Positions 25,103 through 29,496 of a stretch of DNA of 29,496 nucleotides are shown here, piece by piece. Origin of the DNA: Flavobacteriaceae bacterium TMED68 (GTDB lineage Bacteria; Bacteroidota; Bacteroidia; Flavobacteriales; Flavobacteriaceae). Numbering within the stretch: position 1 is the first letter of the stretch; the number at the start of each line of letters is the position of its first letter. The stretch spans positions 14,655 through 44,150 of the forward strand of contig NHDV01000004.1 of assembly GCA_002167525.1 (NCBI GenBank). The letters run 5' to 3'. The position numbers and the translations under genes were made by a program. The notes beneath the pieces were generated by a model. It ran no database searches. It worked only from the letters and a program-made list of their open reading frames with translations, and was not told the DNA's origin.

Positions 25103-25253
25103 TCTAGAAAAACCCTTGTGGGCGCTACAGGATTTGAACCTGTGACTTCTTCCTTGTAAGGAATGATTATTTGAATACTAGAAAATACCAGAGAGTACTA
25201 ATACTAAACATCAATGAATATATGACTTGTACTAGGTAGCACTAGAAGATACC
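25103..25253. repeat. Direct-repeat cluster around a tRNA att scar (candidate arm-type sites)
   Basis: ACTAGAAAATACC at 25177-25189 and ACTAGAAGATACC at 25241-25253 match at 12 of 13 bases and lie 64 bp apart. A weaker third copy, TCTAGAAAAACCC, is at 25103-25115 on the other side of the tRNA fragment. Shorter ACTA elements lie between. Repeats of this size next to a core sequence are what tyrosine recombinases use as arm-binding sites. No integrase gene is present in the window to confirm it. Confidence 0.5.
25119..25163 (-). other. 3' fragment of a tRNA-Val(UAC) gene: candidate attachment-site scar
   Basis: Read on the minus strand, 25163 down to 25119 gives the anticodon loop TTACAAG (anticodon TAC, Val) within a 4-bp stem, a variable segment, a perfect 5-bp T stem with loop TTCAAAT, and the 3' acceptor strand AGCGCCC plus discriminator A. 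CCA is not encoded. Upstream (to the right) the match stops: the outer anticodon pair is A-A and there is no D arm or 5' acceptor strand. Such a 3'-only tRNA fragment is the classical remnant left at the far end of an element that integrated into a tRNA gene. By that geometry the element lies to the right and the chromosome to the left. Confidence 0.8.
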
Positions 25254-25305
25254 TCACGATATCATACGTTTTCTAAAAAAATGTGTGTGTAATGTGTGTG
25301 CGAAC
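25164..25305. other. Gene-free stretch beside the tRNA fragment
   Basis: Together with 25078-25163 this is the longest gene-free stretch of the window (228 nt). It holds the tRNA fragment, the 13-bp direct repeats and a tandem pair AATGTGTGTGT/AATGTGTGTGC. No open frame with codon structure and no terminator hairpin is seen. Confidence 0.6.
25280..25301. repeat. Tandem 11-bp repeat (AATGTGTGTGT, AATGTGTGTGC)
   Basis: Two adjacent 11-bp units differ at one base. They lie 4 nt from the 3' end of the lipoprotein gene and about 120 bp from the tRNA fragment. Candidate second type of protein-binding site for recombination, or a chance GT-rich tract, unusual in this AT-rich DNA. Confidence 0.5.
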
Positions 25306-25695
25306 TTAGTTATTAAATGTAATTTGACAAGTATTGTCTGCTGAACGTTGTTCTTCATCTGAGATTGAAAAATTAATATCAAAAATTGTTGAGCCATTTT
25401 TTTCATTGTTTTCAACAAATTGTATAAATTCTCTGCTTGTATTTGCCTTTGGAAATGGAAAAATTTCATCATTTAACTCTTTTTCAAAAAAAACTCTGCT
25501 GTAGTATTCTCCATCTTTATTAAAAACTATAAAAACATAGTTTATATCAGAATCTCCTGCAATAATTTCCCAAGATAATTCAAAATTATTTTCTACTACT
25601 TCATCCTCTGGACAGTTGTTGAATATTATTTTTGGTGCGGAGTTTTCTGAACTACAAAAACAAAATAATAAAAACAAAATTAAATATTTTTTCAT
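25306..25695 (-). CDS. Putative lipoprotein, function unknown
   Basis: This 129-aa protein starts MKKYLILFLLFCFCSSENSA: a short basic start, a hydrophobic core and two Cys at 12 and 14. The lipobox is not canonical (LLFC or FCFC), but lipidation or export is likely. The mature part contains NNCPEDE and ends DNTCQITFNN, so a disulfide between them is possible. The composition is rich in Asp, Glu and Asn, with beta-strand character (ELSWEII, NYVFIVFNK) like an immunoglobulin-type fold, but I do not recognise a family. It is the gene closest to the tRNA fragment and probably belongs to the element. Vsr is encoded 35 nt upstream on the same strand. Confidence 0.65.
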   Translation of the reverse strand: MKKYLILFLLFCFCSSENSAPKIIFNNCPEDEVVENNFELSWEIIAGDSDINYVFIVFNKDGEYYSRVFFEKELNDEIFPFPKANTSREFIQFVENNEKNGSTIFDINFSISDEEQRSADNTCQITFNN

Positions 25696-25730
25696 AAAAT
25701 AATCCTACAAAATAGTAAATTGAAATGCTG

Positions 25731-26132
25731 TTATGATTTCAATGTTTTTACAAGAATTTTTTTTGCTGCTTTATCAGGTTCAACATGCTCCCATAATCTG
25801 ATAACGTTCCATCCCAATTTTCTCAATATTCTTGTTTTCTGAGCATCTCTTTTTTTGTTTCTTTGTATCTTTAAATCCCACCATTCAGTGTTAGTTTTTG
25901 GCAATTTAAAATGTTTAGGGCACCCGTGCCAAAAGCATCCATCGATAAAAACGATTAAATTATGCTTTTTGAACATAAGGTCAGCAGTTGTTTTAGCTTC
26001 CGGAATAAGCACATTCTTTCTGTATCTGAGTCCAAGTTTAAAAGTAGCTTTTGCTATTTCTATCTCAGGCTTTGTGTCATTGATTTTTTGGTTTCGCATC
26101 CTCTCAGATACTTCCGGTTTCACATTTTTCAA
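25731..26132 (-). CDS. vsr: Very short patch repair endonuclease (Vsr)
   Basis: Vsr nicks 5' of the T in T:G mismatches that arise when 5-methylcytosine deaminates, and so protects against mutation caused by a cytosine-5 methyltransferase. RMRNQKINDTKPEIEI (about residues 11-26), TADLMF with Asp51, and GCFWHGCPKH with His69 are all present; Asp51 and His69 have the same numbers as the catalytic residues of E. coli Vsr. The Zn-binding Cys/His set around GCFWHGC and the later KKRD and LGWNVIRLWE complete the family. A TTG start at 26132 gives 133 aa; GTG at 26123 is also possible, since TATACT ends just before the TTG. It lies downstream of the Sau3AI-like operon, its likely partner. Confidence 0.93.
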   Translation of the reverse strand: MKNVKPEVSERMRNQKINDTKPEIEIAKATFKLGLRYRKNVLIPEAKTTADLMFKKHNLIVFIDGCFWHGCPKHFKLPKTNTEWWDLKIQRNKKRDAQKTRILRKLGWNVIRLWEHVEPDKAAKKILVKTLKS

Positions 26133-26177
26133 AGTATATTTACACTAACTTGATAAACGATAAATGATAAAAAAGAG

Positions 26178-26666
26178 TTAAATTAATTCTTTTACAACTT
26201 CTGCATCAAACTCTAAGTAACATCCTTGCCACCCAGCTCTTCTTGCATTTGGACCTAGAGGTTTTCTAGGAATAACGTTTCTTGCTTTAATATTCTCAGC
26301 AATAATAACCTTTATATTCACAACTTTATTAAGTTCTTTGTCGTATTGAATTAGCATTAAATCCCAATCAATCTCACTATTGATTGAGTTCAGAGTTGTT
26401 GTATATTCTGCTCCTAAAATTTTGAGCTTTCCATCTCTATTTATTGTGAATGGTTTTGCACTTGACTTTACTTGAATATTCTTAGAGCATTGATTACAAA
26501 TACAATCTATTGACTTTTGATTCGCCGGTTGGGTAACGAGTCTTCCACCACAATTACAAGGGATATTATTTTCTACCCATAGTTCGATTACCTCACCATA
26601 TATTCTTGAGTTACTTTTCCACTCACTATTTATTTGAAGCATTTCTTTTTCAAAAGAGTTATCCAT
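26178..26666 (-). CDS. DpnI/Dam-replacing-protein-like nuclease domain, short form
   Basis: DpnI cuts methylated G-m6A-TC and the Dam-replacing proteins share its catalytic domain. This 162-aa protein has a zinc-ribbon-like set C37/C39 and C57/C60, with D54 and QVK (Gln65, Lys67) filling the PD-(D/E)xK positions, and a C-terminal block RKPLGPNARRAGWQGC (residues 134-149) that closely matches the RKPLAPTARRAGWIGC block of DpnI. Gln replaces the catalytic Glu. DpnI is about 254 aa, and its C-terminal winged helix, which also reads methylated DNA, is missing here. The ATG overlaps the end of the Sau3AI-like endonuclease gene by 8 nt, so translation is coupled. Whether it cuts, nicks or only binds DNA is open. 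Confidence 0.8.
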   Translation of the reverse strand: MDNSFEKEMLQINSEWKSNSRIYGEVIELWVENNIPCNCGGRLVTQPANQKSIDCICNQCSKNIQVKSSAKPFTINRDGKLKILGAEYTTTLNSINSEIDWDLMLIQYDKELNKVVNIKVIIAENIKARNVIPRKPLGPNARRAGWQGCYLEFDAEVVKELI

Positions 26667-28026
26667 TATTTAATATATTTTCCTCAATATAATTTTTATG
26701 AATCCAAAAACTCTGCTTTTTAACATCAACCCCATAATGAGTAGGGTATTTATCATTACTATCACGACCGTGAGGTCTTACGTGAGTAAAGTATGATTCA
26801 GTAGTTTTTGGTAAATTGTCTGCCTGCTTATCAAGAATTAATCGTTTTGTTTTTTCCCATATGCGTTTTGCCTCAATAATTTCTTTTGGAGGTGCATTCC
26901 ATAATTTTATTTTCTTAAGAAACCATTCTTCATTGATTTTTTCCCAAAATACAAATAAAAACTTTGATTCCATAATTTCACTAAAGTGAGATTCTTCCCA
27001 ATTTTGGTTAACGACTTCGTCATAACGGATATATGGAAAAGAAATATGTTCTTTAATTTTTCCATCAATCACCCTGCAGGTTCTTAAAATTAATTGTTCT
27101 TTAGTATCGAATAGGTTGATACCATTTTTTTCCTTAAGTTCACTTTTTAAATATTCAATAAGACTTTTGGAAACTCTTGAGTGGAAGTTCTTTTGATTAC
27201 TCTTTTTAATATTTAATATTTTTAAAGTCTCTTCTAGAGAGATATTTCTAAATTCGTCTATTTTATTAGTTAATGCATCTTGAGGTAAAACTACGGGTTT
27301 ATCTTTAATTACTTGAGGTTTTGGTTCAGACTCTAGATTTGATATCTGCTCTTTTTTCAACAATGTTGTTACAAATGCTGGTTTCAGTGCAAATCTTCTT
27401 GGGTGAGCAAGCTCTTTTGAAAAAGGTTGCTCTACGTATTTTTGATTTTTCACTCCAGTAGTTGCGGCTTCTAAATACAAAGTATCTCCACCAGAAATTT
27501 GATGGGCATTACCCTTTAAGACCTTATATTTAATTAAATTCCAATCTTCTTTAATTTGTGCAATTTCTGATTCAGAGTATCGAATTATATTTACATTTGT
27601 AATATTATAATTTCTTGGGTCTTCGTCTTTTTTATAAATATGAAAAACTAAAAGTGGTTTTTTTAACTTTTCCCATACGTGGCTAGTTTCAAAAGTTTCA
27701 TCAACAATGTTAAAGTAGTTAATCTGTCCAATTGCAAGCCTCTCTTTTGCTCTGAAACCTTTCGTTGTTTTTACAATTGCACCGGACTTTAGCTCTATAT
27801 CAACATAATTGAAATCTGGCCCCGGATTATTATTTGGGTTATATCCAAAATAAAACTTCTCTAAATAATGTCCAAAGTTACCTTTACCTGCATAATTCTT
27901 TTCTAAAATATCTGAATGACATTTATCAGCTAAGGTGTGACCTTTTAAGTCTTTTGCATAATCAAAAATTGACGAAATAGAGTATGGGTCGTAATTTTCG
28001 GGTGAGTAATATTCGTTAAAATCCAC
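26659..28026 (-). CDS. Type II restriction endonuclease, Sau3AI/MutH family
   Basis: The 455-aa protein has the two-domain plan of Sau3AI. The N-terminal catalytic domain has GPDFNYVDIELKSG with Asp71, Glu78 and Lys80, the same D-x6-E-x-K spacing as MutH (D70, E77, K79). The C-terminal half repeats the fold as an inactive, DNA-binding domain, with FTHVRPHGRD at about residues 413-422 and KQSFWIHKNYI at about 437-447, which match Sau3AI. Sau3AI cleaves 5'-GATC and is blocked by 5-methylcytosine. Start is GTG at 28026, overlapping the stop of the methyltransferase gene by one base. Specificity for GATC is inferred from homology, including that of the paired methyltransferase. Confidence 0.88.
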   Translation of the reverse strand: MDFNEYYSPENYDPYSISSIFDYAKDLKGHTLADKCHSDILEKNYAGKGNFGHYLEKFYFGYNPNNNPGPDFNYVDIELKSGAIVKTTKGFRAKERLAIGQINYFNIVDETFETSHVWEKLKKPLLVFHIYKKDEDPRNYNITNVNIIRYSESEIAQIKEDWNLIKYKVLKGNAHQISGGDTLYLEAATTGVKNQKYVEQPFSKELAHPRRFALKPAFVTTLLKKEQISNLESEPKPQVIKDKPVVLPQDALTNKIDEFRNISLEETLKILNIKKSNQKNFHSRVSKSLIEYLKSELKEKNGINLFDTKEQLILRTCRVIDGKIKEHISFPYIRYDEVVNQNWEESHFSEIMESKFLFVFWEKINEEWFLKKIKLWNAPPKEIIEAKRIWEKTKRLILDKQADNLPKTTESYFTHVRPHGRDSNDKYPTHYGVDVKKQSFWIHKNYIEENILNNG

Positions 28027-29252
28027 TATTGATTAAAACGATACAGAGTTTCTCCAATCTTTTCAACCACGCCAACAACTAGGGCATTTCCCATTAAAAA
28101 CCCTCTTTTTGAATTAGTTACACCTTCAAATTGTGTGTGATTATCGGGAAACATATTCAATCTCTCCAGCTCTAAGGGAGTAAGTCTTCTTAGCCCATCT
28201 TTAGTTTGAATGGCGTGTCTAAATCTTGATGGACTTTTACCACCCTCTGAAGTGATGATTGTTCGTGAGGGTTGGTCTAAATCGTCGGGGAACACCATAG
28301 ACCCTTCAGCATACTTATAGACATAACCGTCAGATGATACTCGTTCTTCACTTTTTGCACCTTTTAAGTATTTCCATTGTGGAAGTTCGGACTTCGGAAT
28401 GAAGAACTCTTCATCGACCTTATTTTTTTCAAGAATTGACTTCAAGGGAGTAGATTTACCTTTATAAACAGGAAAAGTTTTCAATGTTGTTACCTCTCCG
28501 TCAATCATCATCCCTGTGTTTTCAAAAAGCGACTTCTTGCCACCAACATTGAAATTATTTGAGATATCAACCAAGTCATCATCTAGAACAAATTCAGAGA
28601 CTTCACTATCTTGTTCTGCTTTAAAAGTATTTTGAATAACTCCGTCTTTTAACAACCAGTCTATTGGAGTACTTTTCTTTAATTGTTTATATACTTTAGA
28701 GTCTTTTTTATAACCTAAAAAGAATACCCTTCTTCTTCTTTGTGGCATTCCATAATCTGCTGCGTTTACAACTCTCCACTCAACGCTATAACCTAAATCA
28801 TTTAAGGACTGTAGCATTACTGCAAAGTCTCTACCTCTTTGACTTGATGGTGATTTCAGCAATCTATCAACATTTTCTAGAAATAGAAATGTTGGTTTAT
28901 CTTTTATTTCATTCAAAATTCTGTGAATAGACCACCAAAGAACACCTTTCTTACCAATAAGTCCTTTTGAGTTCTTTAGAGTTGTGGCAACGGAGTAATC
29001 TTGGCAAGGGAACCCCCCACAAAGTAAGTCATGCTGTGGAATTTCATTTGTCGGAACAGTCTCTATGTCTTCACTTGAGTGACCATCATGTCCAAATCTA
29101 TGTTCATATATAAGTGATGCATGTTGGGTTTTAGTTTGTGGTTCCCACTGATTGCTCCAAATAACTTCATATTTATTAAGTTTCTCTAGACCTAATCTAA
29201 AACCACCAACACCTGCGAAGAGTTCAACAACTTTTAATTTTTTCCCAGTCAT
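28026..29252 (-). CDS. DNA (cytosine-5) methyltransferase, M.Sau3AI-like
   Basis: This 408-aa enzyme would methylate C in the recognition site of the partner endonuclease, protecting host DNA. Motif I (ELFAGVGG, residues 10-17), motif IV with catalytic Cys83 (GGFPCQDYS), motif VI (ENV, 126-128), SPSSQRGRDFAVML (about 134-147), motif VIII (QRRRR, 171-175), motif IX (RRLTPLELERLNMFP) and motif X (GNALVV) are all present. The block after motif VI and the whole N-terminal half are closest in pattern to M.Sau3AI (GATC). It heads a three-gene operon with overlapping junctions. The G+C content in two sampled 60-base lines is about 38-42%, higher than most glycan genes. Start ATG at 29252. Confidence 0.93.
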   Translation of the reverse strand: MTGKKLKVVELFAGVGGFRLGLEKLNKYEVIWSNQWEPQTKTQHASLIYEHRFGHDGHSSEDIETVPTNEIPQHDLLCGGFPCQDYSVATTLKNSKGLIGKKGVLWWSIHRILNEIKDKPTFLFLENVDRLLKSPSSQRGRDFAVMLQSLNDLGYSVEWRVVNAADYGMPQRRRRVFFLGYKKDSKVYKQLKKSTPIDWLLKDGVIQNTFKAEQDSEVSEFVLDDDLVDISNNFNVGGKKSLFENTGMMIDGEVTTLKTFPVYKGKSTPLKSILEKNKVDEEFFIPKSELPQWKYLKGAKSEERVSSDGYVYKYAEGSMVFPDDLDQPSRTIITSEGGKSPSRFRHAIQTKDGLRRLTPLELERLNMFPDNHTQFEGVTNSKRGFLMGNALVVGVVEKIGETLYRFNQ

Positions 29253-29259
29253 TAAATTA

Positions 29260-29277
29260 ACTATAGGGATTTATAGT
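29260..29277. promoter_or_regulatory. Palindromic operator candidate before the methyltransferase gene
   Basis: ACTATA-GGGATT-TATAGT is a perfect 6-bp inverted repeat with a 6-bp spacer. On the minus strand the gene-proximal arm reads TATAGT and lies 7 nt before the ATG, where a -10 box of a leaderless promoter would be. A protein binding the palindrome would therefore block transcription of the R-M operon. It resembles in form the ACTTATAGT-type boxes of R-M controller proteins; no controller gene is in the window, and the methyltransferase itself could bind. Confidence 0.45.
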
Positions 29278-29307
29278 GACAAAGTTATTTCATCATAGTT
29301 AAAATTT

Positions 29308-29335
29308 ACCCTAACTGACTAATTCAAATTAGGGT
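29308..29335 (-). terminator. Weak stem-loop after the small membrane-protein gene
   Basis: ACCCTAA and TTAGGGT form a 7-bp stem around a 14-nt loop, overlapping the stop codon at 29329. On the minus strand it is followed by AAATTTTAA, so a weak terminator between this gene and the R-M operon is possible. The loop is long and the U run short. Confidence 0.3.
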
Positions 29336-29496
29336 GCTAATTCCGTACAAGCTTCAATAGTTCCTTTACAACTATTATCAGTATCAGAAATAAACGAAAT
29401 CGCAATTAATATTGCTAACCCAATCAAAATATATCTGAAGATATCAACTTCGTCCGAAAAAAGCATCATTAAAATTATTATTAGAAATGCAACCGT
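29329..29496 (-). CDS. Small membrane protein, C-terminal part, truncated by window edge
   Basis: The minus-strand frame is open from the window edge for 55 codons and ends at TAA. Residues seen: a hydrophobic stretch with VAFLIIILMMLF, a short polar loop FSDEVDIF, a second hydrophobic stretch RYILIGLAILIAISF and a C-terminal tail with two Cys (SCKG and EACTELAP). So at least two membrane segments, with a short tail that could form a disulfide. It is too short for function to be named and lies upstream of the R-M operon with 76 nt between. The true start lies beyond the window. Confidence 0.55.
   Translation of the reverse strand, partial: TVAFLIIILMMLFSDEVDIFRYILIGLAILIAISFISDTDNSCKGTIEACTELAP

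Noticed and set aside
25119..25163. A complete tRNA gene
   Set aside because: No D arm or 5' acceptor strand can be found to the right; only the 3' part is present.
25254..25472. 72-codon minus-strand frame across the GT-rich repeat
   Set aside because: Overlaps the lipoprotein gene in another frame; composition rich in Gln, Met and His is typical of a shadow.
25855..26153. Two plus-strand frames opposite vsr
   Set aside because: Both mirror the strongly conserved vsr gene and have no recognisable features of their own.
26155..26190. Terminator between the DpnI-like gene and vsr
   Set aside because: AAAAGAGTTAA/TTAATTCTTTT pairs but is almost all A-T with a one-base loop and overlaps the stop codon; expected by chance in this DNA.
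1..29496. CRISPR array, rRNA, insertion sequence or integrase gene
   Set aside because: No regularly spaced repeats, rRNA segments, transposase or recombinase coding sequence were seen on either strand.

Overview
The window is very AT-rich, compactly packed bacterial DNA: short or overlapping gene junctions, ATG/TTG/GTG starts, and stretches below 20-30% G+C by hand count. This suits a streamlined, possibly marine, bacterium with a small genome. The taxon cannot be settled from the sequence. The encoded 3' end of the tRNA-Val fragment lacks CCA, and several genes look leaderless, so a lineage such as the low-GC marine actinobacteria is possible, but SAR11-like, SAR86-like or other AT-rich groups are not excluded. 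|| Layout. (1) About 1-12,400: a surface-glycan region of glycosyltransferases of many folds (GT4, GT2-like, GT61, exostosin-like, GT31/galactosyltransferase-like, GT8/DXD types), a nucleotidyltransferase, a SAM methyltransferase, and a membrane-anchored protein whose C-terminal half is a glucose/sorbosone (PQQ) dehydrogenase-type propeller. The strand changes repeatedly, and two pairs of genes look like paralogues, which suggests assembly from modules. (2) 12,496-17,035: a CDP-deoxyhexose module: glucose-1-phosphate cytidylyltransferase (rfbF), CDP-glucose 4,6-dehydratase (rfbG), a short-chain reductase, an RmlC-type epimerase, and the PLP/[2Fe-2S] 3-dehydratase (rfbH) with its full cysteine signature. 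The partner reductase (E3, rfbI/ascD) is not in the window. The likely product is a CDP-3,6-dideoxyhexose. (3) 17,082-25,077: the membrane arm: several large polytopic proteins of GT-C or O-antigen polymerase/ligase type, a polyprenyl-phosphate glycosyltransferase that could feed them, a small single-span protein and a lipoprotein. (4) 25,078-29,496: a different kind of DNA. A 45-nt 3' fragment of a tRNA-Val(UAC) gene lies at 25,119-25,163 with nearby direct repeats, which is what one end of an integrated element looks like. The geometry puts the element to the right. It carries a lipoprotein gene, a Vsr mismatch endonuclease, and an operon of a Sau3AI-like cytosine-5 methyltransferase, a Sau3AI/MutH-like endonuclease and a short DpnI/Dam-replacing-protein-like nuclease. 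The window ends inside a small membrane-protein gene. || How it fits together. The left 25 kb would make nucleotide sugars, assemble and modify a variable cell-surface glycan, and polymerise or attach it with lipid-linked sugar donors. The right end looks like a tRNA-integrated defence island next to that locus, whose DNA-targeting enzymes all belong to GATC-recognising families. The most unusual points are the composite GATC defence operon with a stripped-down DpnI-type nuclease, its location beside a tRNA att scar, the membrane/PQQ-dehydrogenase fusion inside a glycan cluster, and the cysteine-paired extracytoplasmic segments shared by three consecutive membrane genes.
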